The notes under the pieces are model-generated. The model did not search any database, was not told the origin of the DNA, and saw nothing but the letters and a program-made list of their open reading frames with translations. This document shows, piece by piece, positions 36,672 to 45,811 of a DNA stretch of 64,000 nt. The translations under genes were made by a program, and so were the position numbers. This DNA comes from Sandaracinobacteroides hominis (GTDB lineage: Bacteria; Pseudomonadota; Alphaproteobacteria; Sphingomonadales; Sphingomonadaceae). The DNA lies in contig NZ_JADCUC010000009.1 in NCBI RefSeq assembly GCF_016464365.1, forward strand, positions 46,376-110,375, in the 5' to 3' direction. The first letter of the stretch is position 1; every line of letters starts with the position of its first letter.

Positions 36672-37069
36672 TCCAGTGCGTTGGAGAACGCGGTCGGACG
36701 CGATGCGCCCACCAGCATTCGAAGTATATGGAGCTTTCGGCTGCTGTCCTGACGCATACAGAGGTCGGCGGACTTGGGTTTGGAGCGGGTGAAGGGAATC
36801 GTTCGGGAACATACAAATTCCTGAACATAGGTGTTTAGTATGTCACATCCCTGCTCATTCCGGGCGGTGGCTGGCCAGTTTCCAATTTGGAGATCAACCA
36901 CTTCGCCCATCCATGGGAACTGCGATTTCCGCCAGAACCTACCCCAACGAAAAACCGCTGGAGGGGCGGCAACCCCTCACAGCGGCGTATCCGATAGCTA
37001 TGCGGCTATTCTCGGGTTTTACGTCAAGGTCGAATCAGGCGCAAGCGCTGCGTTGTCTGGCGGTGAAGC
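36672..37069. other. 398-bp intergenic region at the start of a plasmid-derived block
   Basis: No gene is supported; short open frames on both strands look like noise. It contains a GAACATA repeat at 36807 and 36823 (16-bp period). Composition drops in GC relative to the egt genes, marking the left boundary of the RepC/relaxase and restriction-modification block. Confidence 0.5.
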
Positions 37070-39832
37070 GTGAGCGCCACCCTTGCCCACCAAGGCCTGC
37101 CGCCCGGCATCGTGCGGAAAGATCTGCTGTCACTGGTCGAGAATCTCGGGAAGCGGGGCCTCGGCATTTCGAGCACGGCATTTTGCGTGCTGCACCACTA
37201 CGTCTTCCGCTCAAGAGACAGCGACTATCGGCAGGGCCGGATCTGCGCGGTCTGGGAAAAGGTCAGCGGCACCGCTGAGCGGCTCGGTCTGTGCAGTCGG
37301 GGTGTCAACGAAGCCGAACGGGAACTGGAGCGCAAAGGTCTTCTGGTCCGTACAACAGGTGGCAACGGCGCTCGTTCAGGCATGCGCGCCGGCGAATCCA
37401 TCCGATGGGCGGCGGGGATAAATCTCGCGCCGCTGATTGGCAGGTTCACGGAACTGCAGCTGATCCGGGACGCACAGCTATTGCACCAGCAGGCGGTCAT
37501 AGAGACCAAAGCGGACATCCGCCGCATCCGCCGGAAAATCCGCGAGACGCAGAACCCTGACCTGCACCAGAAGTCCGAGGACATTCTGCCGTCCGGTCGG
37601 GTAGCCCCGATCGCGGATCTACCCAGGCTTCAGGCCATCCTGACGGCGCTGGAGGCGGTGTTCGAGAGCCTCAGTGATGAGAGCGGTCGGCAGATTTCTT
37701 CCGATGCACCGGAAGAAATGTTCCGACCCAATATACAGAACAATCGATCACGAACTTGTACCAGCAATCGGGAGGGTGCTGTGACGCCGGAGATCGCGCT
37801 CGAACTGGCGTCACCTGCTTATCGGGAATTGGTTGCAACCAAGGGCGGCGCCACATGGCCCAACCTTGTCGAGACTTCGCGGCAAATGGTGGGTGCTATC
37901 GGCATCTCACAGGGCGCGTGGGGCAGCTGGGTCGAGAAGAACCTTCTGGAAGCTCGCGTCTGGGATAGGTCGGCGAAAGTCCAACTGGCTGAGCCGACCG
38001 GGAAAATAGCTGCCGCCGTTTTCCAGCATGACGTAAATCGCAATGGCGACCCGCAGTTGCACAGCCATGCCGTGATCTTGAACGCGACGATCGCATCGGA
38101 CGGCAAGTGGCATGCCATTCACAACGACAAGCTCTACCTCAGCCAGCATCTCATTGGCGCCGTGTTCAACGCTGAACTTCGGTCGAGAGTGGAAGCGTTG
38201 GGGTATGAGACAATCCCGGCGGCGAATCCCATCGGCGGCTCATTTGAAATTGCCGGTGTCACGCGAGGCGAGATCGAGGCGTTCTCGACACGACGCACAG
38301 AAATCTTGGAAGCCTTGGCAAAAGAGGACCGCGGCAGTCCGCGTGTTGCGCAGCTGTCGTCACCGGATCGCGTCCAATTGGTGCAGGGCGGTGCAGGTGT
38401 AGGCAAATCTGCGGCGCTTGCGCCTGTTGCCGTCATCGCTCGGGAAGAAGGGCGGAACGTCTTTGCCTTGTCGCATGTGGGCCGCATTGCCCGCGAGCTC
38501 GGGGAGAAGGTTGGTGAGAAAGGTTCGACGGTCGATACCTTCCTTGGCCGCTATGCTGCCGTGCTGGAAAGTCGCGCCGGTCCTGATCGAATGGCGTCCG
38601 CCCGCGCCGAACTTTCCGACGCTGTCATCATGGTCGACGAAGCCAGCATGATCGGCAACGAGCGGCTGCTGAAGCTAGTCGATCTCTCCAACAAGCTGGA
38701 CGTCGGGCGGTTGATCCTGGCTGGTGACGTGAAGCAGCTGCCGGCAATCGAGGCGGGGAAGCCGTTCGAGCTTCTTCAGAATGTCGGTGTGCCCACCGGC
38801 GAAATCACCGAGAATCTGCGCGCCACGACACCGCAGATGCGCGATCTCAACGCCGCACTTGGCGAGAGCGATATCAGCAGGGCATTTGTCATTCTGAGGC
38901 CGGATACGGTGGAAGTGCCGCATGGCCGCACGCCAATAGCGGCGGCGCGCCTGTGGGCCAAATTGCCGATAGAGGAACGTGAGCAGACAATCCTGCTGGC
39001 ATCCGGGCGGGCGATGCGGTCGGCTGCCAATGAAGCTGTGCAGGCCGAGCTTCTGGCGAAGGGCGAGTTGGGCCCACAGTCTCTTCATCTCACGGTGCTC
39101 GACCGCGTCAGAATCACCCGCGAAGGGGCGCGACAGCTGAAGGGCTATCGCGAAGGCAGGATTGTGGAATTCCGGACCAACCTGCCATCGCAAGGGTTCC
39201 AACGGGGGGATCGTGGGACTGTGCAGGGCATCGAGGATCACAAGGTCCGGCTGCAGATGGCGGACGGCAGCAGGAAGATATTCACGCCCGAACGACTCCC
39301 CCGCAATCTCGCTCATGATGCGGTCTCGATTTTCCAGCCCAAGGATCTCGAACTTCACGCCGGGGACCGTATTCGCTGGACCGACAAGGATCCTGCGCGC
39401 GGCACATTGAATGGCGACATTGCGCAGATGGATAGTGTTGGCCCCGGCGGTGTCACGGTCACCACTTCCGCCGGACAGCGCCACGACATCCCCCGCAATG
39501 ACCCTGCATTAGAGCGGCTTGATCTCGCCTATGCGGTCAATGTCCATGTTGCTCAGGGCATGACCGCCAAGAACGGGATAATCCTGATGAGCGAGCGCGA
39601 GCGAACGCTGAACTCGACGCGAACGTTCCTGGTCGCTGTGACGCGAATTGCCGAACATGCGACGCTGGTGGTTGATAGCGCGAAAGTTGTGGAACGCTCC
39701 GTGGCACGAAACGCGGGTAGCAAGACGTCAGCCCACGAGGCTAGCAACAAAGGTCGGTTTGAGCACGAAGAGCGTGAGCCATTGCTGGAACGTGGGCATG
39801 GGGGTGGCCGGGGGCGGGACTTCGAGCGGTAG
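37070..39832 (+). CDS. Chimeric RepC replication initiator-MobF relaxase-helicase fusion
   Basis: One uninterrupted 920-codon frame with three parts. Residues about 9-297 match RepC of repABC plasmids: GIVRKDLLSLVENLG, GRICAVWEKVSGTAERLGLCSRG, and a C-terminal domain with VTPEIALELASPAYRELV and GISQGAWGSW. At about 298 it changes to the second half of a MobF/TraA relaxase (GKIAAAVFQHDVNRNGDPQL then HSHAV, the His-triad; IEAFSTRRTEILEAL). The catalytic tyrosine region is missing. From about 425 it is a RecD/TraA-type helicase (GGAGVGKSAAL, VIMVDEASMIG, AGDVKQLPA). It starts at a GTG. It is either a deletion scar between plasmid genes or a real fusion. Confidence 0.8.
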   Translation: MSATLAHQGLPPGIVRKDLLSLVENLGKRGLGISSTAFCVLHHYVFRSRDSDYRQGRICAVWEKVSGTAERLGLCSRGVNEAERELERKGLLVRTTGGNGARSGMRAGESIRWAAGINLAPLIGRFTELQLIRDAQLLHQQAVIETKADIRRIRRKIRETQNPDLHQKSEDILPSGRVAPIADLPRLQAILTALEAVFESLSDESGRQISSDAPEEMFRPNIQNNRSRTCTSNREGAVTPEIALELASPAYRELVATKGGATWPNLVETSRQMVGAIGISQGAWGSWVEKNLLEARVWDRSAKVQLAEPTGKIAAAVFQHDVNRNGDPQLHSHAVILNATIASDGKWHAIHNDKLYLSQHLIGAVFNAELRSRVEALGYETIPAANPIGGSFEIAGVTRGEIEAFSTRRTEILEALAKEDRGSPRVAQLSSPDRVQLVQGGAGVGKSAALAPVAVIAREEGRNVFALSHVGRIARELGEKVGEKGSTVDTFLGRYAAVLESRAGPDRMASARAELSDAVIMVDEASMIGNERLLKLVDLSNKLDVGRLILAGDVKQLPAIEAGKPFELLQNVGVPTGEITENLRATTPQMRDLNAALGESDISRAFVILRPDTVEVPHGRTPIAAARLWAKLPIEEREQTILLASGRAMRSAANEAVQAELLAKGELGPQSLHLTVLDRVRITREGARQLKGYREGRIVEFRTNLPSQGFQRGDRGTVQGIEDHKVRLQMADGSRKIFTPERLPRNLAHDAVSIFQPKDLELHAGDRIRWTDKDPARGTLNGDIAQMDSVGPGGVTVTTSAGQRHDIPRNDPALERLDLAYAVNVHVAQGMTAKNGIILMSERERTLNSTRTFLVAVTRIAEHATLVVDSAKVVERSVARNAGSKTSAHEASNKGRFEHEEREPLLERGHGGGRGRDFER

Positions 39833-39871
39833 CTGTCGATCACGGCTTGTGCAGGATCGGTATATGCCATT

Positions 39872-39886
39872 GAACAAATAGTGAAC
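39872..39886. promoter_or_regulatory. LexA (SOS) box, alphaproteobacterial type
   Basis: GAAC-AAATAGT-GAAC, that is GTTC-N7-GTTC on the other strand, is an exact match to the alphaproteobacterial LexA operator. It lies 72 bp upstream of the methyltransferase start, in an AT-richer spacer. Confidence 0.5.
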
Positions 39887-39957
39887 AAAATTTCGCAAAA
39901 GGGCTTGCCATCTGGGCCGCATCGCGACACCATGTCGAAAATCGTCCCAGGAGATTT

Positions 39958-41178
39958 ATGCTCAACGAATTCGCCGCCCTTCGTGTTCGCGCCGGTCTCT
40001 CGATTGAAGATCTTGCCCAAATGACCGGCTACAGCTCACGTCAAGTGCAGCGCTGGGAAGCAGGTGACGGGAAGCCCAGAGAGGCGGCGATTGGGCTACT
40101 GAGGTCAATGGCTGCGGAAGCACCGGACCAGACCGCCACACGTTTTAATTTCATTGATCTGTTTGCCGGAATTGGCGGTATTCGCCGGGGCTTTGACGCC
40201 ATCGGCGGTCACTGCGTTTTCACCTCCGAGTGGAACAAATATGCGCAGCAGACCTATGCTGCCAATTTCCGCGACAATCACCCACCGCATGGCGACATCA
40301 CGACCATCGGCACAGATGATATTCCCGAGCATGATGTCCTCCTCGCTGGATTTCCCTGCCAGCCCTTCTCGATTGCCGGCGTCTCCAAGAAGAACTCGCT
40401 CGGCCGCCAGCACGGTTTTCTCGATGAAACTCAGGGAACGCTGTTCTTCGACGTGGCGCGCATTCTGAAAGCCAGGCGACCGGCAGCTTTCCTTCTCGAG
40501 AACGTAAAGAACCTGACGAGCCACGACAAAGGGCGCACATTCGAGGTTATTCTGAAAACCCTGACTGACGAGCTGGGATATAAGATCTGGCATAAGGTCG
40601 TCGATGCCCAGCACTTCGTTCCGCAACACCGCGAACGGATCGTCATCGTTGGCTTCCGGGAAGACGTCCCCTTTACCTGGGATGATCTGCAGCTACCGGT
40701 AAAGGGCAGCATGCGCCTGAAGCATGTTCTTCACCCGCAGGATGGATCCGAGAAGGCAGAGGCGCCCTATACTTTGGGCCCGGACGCCATCGTGAACGGC
40801 AAATACACCCTGACGGACAAGCTCTGGCAATATCTTCAGGGTTATGCCGAGAAACATAAGGCCGCCGGCAATGGCTTCGGCTTCGGACTGGTCACTCCGG
40901 ACGACGTCGCCCGCACACTATCGGCCCGCTATTACAAGGATGGATCAGAGATCCTTGTCAGCCAGGGCAAACGCAAGAACCCCCGTCGCCTTACGCCGCG
41001 CGAATGTGCCCGGCTCATGGGATACGGCGACGACTTCCGAATTCCTGTCTCTGACACGCAGGCCTACAAACAATTCGGAAACTCGGTCGCCGTGCCTGTT
41101 TTTGAAGCAGTTGCCCGGATTATGCAGCCGCACATTCAGACGATCGTCGAAGCATCGCAACAGCGTAAAGCAGCTTAA
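39958..41178 (+). CDS. DNA (cytosine-5-)-methyltransferase with N-terminal HTH, Dcm/EcoRII type
   Basis: 406 residues. An XRE-like helix-turn-helix (about 5-50; [20 protein letters not shown]) precedes a C5-methylase: [20 protein letters not shown] (motif I), [11 protein letters not shown] (IV, catalytic Cys), FLLENVKNL (VI), [11 protein letters not shown] (VIII) and [14 protein letters not shown] (IX-X). [12 protein letters not shown] is a spelling of the Dcm/M.EcoRII group, which recognises CCWGG. HTH-bearing methylases of this type can repress their own promoter. AGGAG lies upstream. Vsr and an MvaI/BcnI-type nuclease follow, consistent with a CCWGG-like system. Confidence 0.9.
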   Translation: MLNEFAALRVRAGLSIEDLAQMTGYSSRQVQRWEAGDGKPREAAIGLLRSMAAEAPDQTATRFNFIDLFAGIGGIRRGFDAIGGHCVFTSEWNKYAQQTYAANFRDNHPPHGDITTIGTDDIPEHDVLLAGFPCQPFSIAGVSKKNSLGRQHGFLDETQGTLFFDVARILKARRPAAFLLENVKNLTSHDKGRTFEVILKTLTDELGYKIWHKVVDAQHFVPQHRERIVIVGFREDVPFTWDDLQLPVKGSMRLKHVLHPQDGSEKAEAPYTLGPDAIVNGKYTLTDKLWQYLQGYAEKHKAAGNGFGFGLVTPDDVARTLSARYYKDGSEILVSQGKRKNPRRLTPRECARLMGYGDDFRIPVSDTQAYKQFGNSVAVPVFEAVARIMQPHIQTIVEASQQRKAA

Positions 41179-41181
41179 GGG

Positions 41182-41634
41182 TTGGCAGATGTGCATGATC
41201 CCGCCACCCGCAGCCGGAACATGGCGGCGATCAGGGGACGCGACACCAAACCAGAACTGCTGATCCGGAAGGCCCTGCATTCAGCCGGACTGCGATACCG
41301 GCTGAATGTCAGAGATTTGCCAGGCAAGCCCGATCTCGTCTTTCCGCGCTACCGGGCCATAATCTTTGTTCACGGCTGTTTCTGGCATCAGCACGACTGT
41401 CACCTGTTTCACTGGCCCGCAACGCGACAGGACTTCTGGCGTGAGAAAATCGGGCGCAACGTGATCAACGATGAGAGGGCTGCCAACGCACTTCTGGAAG
41501 CAGGCTGGCGCTCCGCAATCGTCTGGGAATGTGCATTGAAAGGCCGCACCAGAGCTGATTTTCCAGAAGCTGTTCAGCGGCTGATCACTTGGATAAAGGG
41601 GGATGAACAGACCATCACGATCAGGGGCGGGTAA
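41182..41634 (+). CDS. vsr: Very short patch repair endonuclease
   Basis: 150 residues. Vsr nicks at T:G mismatches left by deamination of 5-methylcytosine in Dcm-type sites. ADVHDPATRSRNMAAIRGRD, LPGKPDLVFPRYRAIIFVHG, CFWHQHDCHLF and WECALKGR match Vsr, including the catalytic Asp and zinc-site His/Cys. The TTG at 41182 gives MADVHD, the start of E. coli Vsr. It lies 3 bp after the methylase and directly before the endonuclease gene, the usual companion position. Confidence 0.93.
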   Translation: MADVHDPATRSRNMAAIRGRDTKPELLIRKALHSAGLRYRLNVRDLPGKPDLVFPRYRAIIFVHGCFWHQHDCHLFHWPATRQDFWREKIGRNVINDERAANALLEAGWRSAIVWECALKGRTRADFPEAVQRLITWIKGDEQTITIRGG

Positions 41635-42894
41635 TTGGTCGCATCACTTGCACAGTTATTGGATTTGATGCGCCACCACGGCGCGTATCGCATTTATGCC
41701 AAGAAGCTCGCGCCCAACGACAACTCCAAGAACCAGATCTATCTGGGTGGCGATTTCTCCGCACTCAACATCATCCCGCACGGCGATGTAATTACCGATA
41801 ACACGACTGTCGCCGGCGCCGTTCGCGATCGTGCGAAAGCGCCTGTCGACTTTTATTGGATAGACGAAACCCGCCGGCACCGGGCGCCGAATGCAGGGCT
41901 AATCCTGTATCCGAAATATCCGGAAGTCCGGATGTCGGGCTTCCTGCTCGGCTGCAAGGCCGCACCCTCAGAGATCATGCGGGTCCGCGATTTGGGGCGC
42001 GTGCTTTTCTTCGGCATCACGCGACAAGGCGAAGTGTTGGGGTATGCTGCCGCCGCAACTAATCCGATTGCCGCGGAACTGACCGCGCGCGACTGGCCGA
42101 TGGTCGGTGTCTTTCAGGAACTTCCATTGACACTGGGTGACACCAGTAGCCCACGTGAACATCTTCTGACGGAACTGCGCCGCATTTACCAGCTGCAATG
42201 GATTGCCTCTCAGAAGCTGGCCAGAGACGGCACGAAAGCCCCCTACGCCGCCCGCAATGGCGGCGGCTACACATTGGAGGCGGAGCTGGGCATCATGCCC
42301 AACGGCTACGCGGAACCCGACTTCATGGGCTGGGAAGTCAAACAGTACGGCGTTCGCGACTTCAGCTCCTTCAGGCCACTGTCGCCCGTTACACTAATGA
42401 CGCCGGAGCCAACTGGCGGCATCTACCGAACTTTGGGCATTACTGAATTCATGAAGCGATTTGGATATCCTGATCGGGCAGGCATCTCCGACCGCATCAA
42501 CTTCGGCGGCCGCTACGATTGTCAGCGCGCCTCCAATCACCTTACGGGCCTCCGGATGATAATGTCGGGCTATGATCCACTCAGTGGAAAGATCACCGAC
42601 CTCGATGGCTGGCTGGCCTTAATCGACGCCTCCGGAGAGATCGCGGCATCGTGGACTTTCAAAGGCATGATGGCGCATTGGAATCGCAAACATGCACAGG
42701 CGGCCTATGTGCCTTCGTTGTCGCGAACACCGCCCCCGGAATATCGGTACGGCGCAAATGTTCTGCTTTGCGAACAGACTGATTTTCTGCTTTTTCTAAG
42801 AGTCCGTTTGAGAATGTCAGGCGGGGATGGCTGTAGCGTTGATCCTGAGGCTTTCCACCCAGCGGTTCGGTCGGTGCGCGGCATGGTCATTTAG
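41635..42894 (+). pseudogene. MvaI/BcnI-type restriction endonuclease, 3' end lost to an IS insertion
   Basis: The frame begins with TTG right after the vsr stop. GAYRIYAKKLAPNDNSKNQI at the N-terminus and EAELGIMPNGYAEPDFMGWE with a following VK are the MvaI/BcnI family blocks; the Glu/Asp...E-x-K residues are the likely metal-binding catalytic set. The native frame ends at 42799, where an IS5-family element has inserted. The open frame then runs 30 codons into the IS to a TAG at 42892-42894, giving a 419-residue hybrid. The missing 51 codons lie intact beyond the IS at 44230-44384. Family members cut CCWGG or CCSGG, matching the Dcm-type methylase. Confidence 0.88.
42797..42799. repeat. Target-site duplication, left copy (TAA)
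   Basis: TAA at 42797-42799 precedes the left IS end; an identical TAA at 44227-44229 follows the right end. Removing the IS and one TAA restores the endonuclease frame, which confirms the boundaries. Confidence 0.85.
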
Positions 42895-43316
42895 GCGATC
42901 AACGACGTGCTCAGGCTCCCATACGGCTGCGCATTCAAGATGTTGGCATTCGTCGAGGGAAGCGGAGCGCTCATAGTTGGTCGCGGCGAATGCCGAGTGG
43001 TACAGGGATAGCCGGCCACTGATGGCGTCCTGCTTGTAGAAGAAGGGTTCTTCTGCATTTTCCGGCAAAAGCGGCCGCGAACCGATGACCGGCCAAGTTC
43101 CCTTGGTGATCGCGTGGTTGGACACCCACAACCTGAAGGCAATAGGCAGGCTGGGGATGCGCTCGACCCCAATCTCTTCGTCGAAGGTGCCTTCAAAAAG
43201 ATAACCAAGGGCTCGCTCCCAACTTGCCCATAGGCATGGCGGCCTGATCCGAGGTCGATGCGCACTATATCGCCGACCTTGCGACGTACTCGCTTCTGTT
43301 TTTGAGCCGTCACCAC
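42817..43316 (-). pseudogene. Imm26-like immunity protein, frameshifted passenger in the IS
   Basis: Starting at a GTG (43316) with GGGGGAG upstream, frame 1 reads VVTAQKQKRVRRKVGDIVRI then DLGSGRHAYGQVGSEPLVIF. After the run of five A (43195-43199, T on the sense strand) the sense continues one frame over as FEGTFDEEIGVERIPSLPIA, then FRLWVSNHAITKGTWPVIG and SLDECQHLECAAVWEPEHVV, to a TGA at 42817-42819. Joined by restoring one T, it gives about 166 residues with the KxGDxxxIxLxxGxxAYG start of the Imm26 polymorphic-toxin immunity family. The frameshift may be real or a homopolymer error. Confidence 0.6.
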
Positions 43317-43347
43317 GACCTGCGCTCCCCCTTTGAACAGCCGTCGT

Positions 43348-44145
43348 TTACGGCGTGAGCCGCCGGAGCAGGTTGCTCGCCATGGCAAGATGGATCATCG
43401 CTTCCGATACGTCGAGGCGCTTCTCATAATCGCGGACCAGCCTGCGCCAGCGTGTCATCCAGCCGAAGGTGCGCTCGACAACCCAGCGCCGGGGAAGCAC
43501 CTTGAAGCCAGAAACATCGTCCGACCGGCGGATGATCTCCACGGTGAAGTCGCGGTAGGCGGCAGCGTCGAGCAGCTTGGTGCGGTCGTAGGCCGCGTCG
43601 CCAAACAGATGCTTGAGCCATGGCCAACGCCTGCGGACTGCTGAGACGATCTCCTGTGCGCCAGCGCTGTCGGAGATGTCGGCAGTGGTCAGGTTAACCA
43701 TCAGCAGCCGACCATCGGTATCGACGGCGATGTGGCGCTTGCGCCCCTTGATCCGCTTGCCCGCATCAAAGCCGCCGCCTGATGGTGCCGATGGTGCCTT
43801 GACCGACTGACTATCGACGACCGCGGCAGAAGGGCTCTGCTCGCGAGCCTCGCGTTCCCGGTCCAGCATTAGCGCTACATCGTGTATCGTTCGGAAAAGC
43901 AAGCGCCGTACGAAGCGACGAAACCACCAATAGACTGTCTGCCACGGCGGAAAATCCTTGGGCAGCATGCGCCAGCCTCCGCCCGAACGAGCCAGATACC
44001 GCAAGGCGTTCAAAACCTCGCGCAGGTCAGTCGATGGCCTGCGCCCGCGCTTCGGCGGCACAGGCAGGAACGGGTGGATAATCCCCCACTCCACATCCGT
44101 CAGGTCTGTCGGATAGCGCTTGGCTCGCTTCTCATGTTCTGCCAT
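43348..44145 (-). CDS. IS5-family transposase
   Basis: 265 residues. The N-terminal DUF4096-type region (TDLTDVEWGIIHPFLPVPPK, RGRRPSTDLREVLNALRYL) is followed by the DDE core: VVDSQSVKAP (first Asp), HLFGDAAYDRTKL (second Asp) and RRWVVERTFGWMTRWRRL (Glu, Y/W-rich). The start is taken at MAEHEKRAKRYP; an upstream ATG at 44172 is also in frame. The frame is intact, so the element may still be active. Confidence 0.92.
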   Translation of the reverse strand: MAEHEKRAKRYPTDLTDVEWGIIHPFLPVPPKRGRRPSTDLREVLNALRYLARSGGGWRMLPKDFPPWQTVYWWFRRFVRRLLFRTIHDVALMLDREREAREQSPSAAVVDSQSVKAPSAPSGGGFDAGKRIKGRKRHIAVDTDGRLLMVNLTTADISDSAGAQEIVSAVRRRWPWLKHLFGDAAYDRTKLLDAAAYRDFTVEIIRRSDDVSGFKVLPRRWVVERTFGWMTRWRRLVRDYEKRLDVSEAMIHLAMASNLLRRLTP

Positions 44146-44226
44146 CCGGTCACGGCTCGCTCGGGTCCACATCCCAAGCTTGAATCACGCCAGCGGCGGC
44201 TGCTCAACCCATTATCAAACGGGCTC

Positions 44227-44229
44227 TAA
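44227..44229. repeat. Target-site duplication, right copy (TAA)
   Basis: TAA directly after the right IS end, matching 42797-42799. Confidence 0.85.
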
Positions 44230-44384
44230 GGGCCTTTGCCACTGGAGAGGTATATTATGATCCCGCCGTCAAAATGGCGAATGCCTCAGCCTCGCGGCCC
44301 GAAATTAAGAGGCGCAGCCAGTTTAGGATTGCGCATTCGGGACTAGAAAAACTCTACAGGAATCATGAAGTGGTTCAGCTTTGA
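44230..44384 (+). pseudogene. Detached 3' end of the MvaI/BcnI-type endonuclease gene
   Basis: When read on from codon CTA (42796) with the IS removed, this stretch gives RAFATGEVYYDPAVKMANAS, then SRPEIKRRSQFRIAHSGLEK and LYRNHEVVQL to a TGA at 44382-44384. This completes a 439-residue protein. The lost basic segment is typical of the family C-terminus. Confidence 0.85.
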
Positions 44385-44690
44385 ATTGGCCAAGCAATAA
44401 GTTCTTTCGCCGGCATATCGGAAGCGACCTTCACTGTGGGGCTTACTCGAAAACTGCCGCTCACTTGACTGCTGAAGCGGCTCCCCGTGTTCGCAAAACT
44501 CCACTCACTTCCGAGAAGTCATGCACTCCCGTCTGTCGCATATCGAGCGCGCGTAGTTGCATGGTAGCGGACGCCGTGGCGCAGCAGAATATTGCTTCAC
44601 AAACTCGCAGCGCCAAGGCCATGTCTAACTCGGTCAGGTTGCGCGACGTTAGTCGCTTGCGCTGCAATTTCGGTGTGTCCAATTAGAACA
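44385..44690. other. 306-bp intergenic region, nothing recognised
   Basis: A 73-codon minus-strand frame (44461-44682) has no recognisable motif and weak start context. The stretch is probably the right edge of the plasmid-derived block. Confidence 0.45.
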
Positions 44691-45749
44691 ATGTCACGAT
44701 CTGCATTGCACAGTGCGTTTGGCTTTCGACACTGGCTTTTGGTGTTTGTGTTGCTGTTGGCACCACCCACAGTGGCCGAACAACGATCGATGACCGTCGA
44801 TGATGTGCTTGCGATCGAGCGGCTCGAAAGGGCCAGCCTGTCGCCGGATGGTTCGCTCGTCGCGGCGGTAGTCCTTCGAGGGGCTTTGCCGGGAGAGATC
44901 TTTGGCCGCGCCTCCTACGAGATTGATCCTTCGCGCGCCGACATCTGGATCATCGACCGCGCGACCGGCGCCAAGCGCAATCTCACCAACGGGCGCAGCC
45001 GGGCCGCAGGCGCCTTGTGTGCAACATGGTCTCCAGATGGTCAGCGTCTCGCCTTCTTGTCGACCCGCCCTACAGACGCAGAACCGCAGGGCGGCAATAA
45101 CGTCAGGCTCTATGTTTGGGATCGCCATTCGGACGAGCTTATTCGCCTGAGTGAGCAGGCGGTCGTTACGCAAACGCGCTATGGTGGCGGCCTCAACAAG
45201 CTGGATATCGCCGGGCCGAACGCGGTGTCAGCGGACGCTTGCAGTGCGGGAGATGAGAACCCGCCGTTTGCCTGGCTTGATGCGCAAAGGTTGTTAGTGG
45301 CCTTCCTTCCGACGGGGCGGACATCTGCGCTGCTGGACGCAAGCGAGCGCATCTATCAGCACACCCAGGCGACACGCGAGGCGATGCAGACTGGACGTGA
45401 GGCGATGGTCAGCGTGTCAGGAAGCGGTCTGGAGCGCACAGGTGCCGGGCCCGAAGAAATCGCAATATTAGCCGTTGGAAATGTCCCGAACCGCCAATGG
45501 ACGAATGTAGCGTCAGTCCCGCTTTACCCCTTCAACGGCAGTTTGGGCGTGCGCGTATCGCCCGATGGTCGCCGGGCCGCGGTGTTGGCGACGACCGGAT
45601 CCATTCCGCCACGTTCGGGTATCCCGTGGGCGAGGAACGATGGGGACTGGACTGTCGAGAAGCGGCTCGGCGTTATTGATCTGGTTGAGCCGCAGCCGAT
45701 GAAGTGGGTGTCCCCCGTCAGCACCAATGGCACAGATTTGAGGTTGTGA
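44691..45749 (+). pseudogene. S9-type peptidase (prolyl oligopeptidase family), N-terminal part cut by IS3 element
   Basis: The readable part has a signal peptide (GFRHWLLVFVLLLAPPTVAE) and a beta-propeller domain beginning SMTVDDVLAIERLERASLSP, with repeats like ATWSPDGQRLAFLSTRP and VRVSPDGRRAAVLATTG. Native sequence ends at 45708 after EPQPMKWV. The last 13 codons are read from the IS3-family left end. The alpha/beta-hydrolase catalytic domain is missing and does not reappear beyond the element, so DNA was lost or moved. Related proteins in sphingomonads are secreted Atxe2-like or dipeptidyl-peptidase enzymes. Confidence 0.75.
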
Positions 45750-45754
45750 ATTAA

Positions 45755-45811
45755 GGAGGGTTGGGGCTTCGTCGTAGTGACGAAGGAACGAAGATGAAGA
45801 CCCAACCCTCC
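45755..45811 (+). promoter_or_regulatory. Hairpin enclosing the orfA translation start (IS3 copy 1)
   Basis: 16-nt arms at 45755-45770 and 45796-45811 pair with one G-A mismatch. The loop holds AAGGA, and the ATG lies at the loop/stem edge. The same hairpin is perfect in copies 2 and 3 with different bases. CTTCGTC/GACGAAG (45767-45785) offers an alternative fold. Confidence 0.65.

Larger units (their letters stand above)
42800..44226 (-). mobile_element. IS5-family insertion sequence with passenger gene (1427 bp)
   Basis: Ends are imperfect inverted repeats: GAGTCCGTTTGAGAATG on the left and, reverse-complemented, GAGCCCGTTTGATAATG on the right. It is flanked by TAA duplications. It contains a DDE transposase (43348-44145) and downstream on the same strand an Imm26-like frameshifted gene (42817-43316). 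Most IS5 elements of this type are about 850-900 bp, so about 500 bp here is passenger DNA lying inside the left inverted repeat. Confidence 0.85.

Noticed and set aside
36807..36829. Possible SOS box upstream of the RepC fusion (two GAACATA repeats)
   Set aside because: The GAAC halves are 12 bases apart, not 7, so it does not fit the LexA pattern; two repeats are too few for iterons.
44461..44682. 73-codon minus-strand ORF
   Set aside because: No recognisable motif, no clear ribosome-binding site, located in a boundary spacer.
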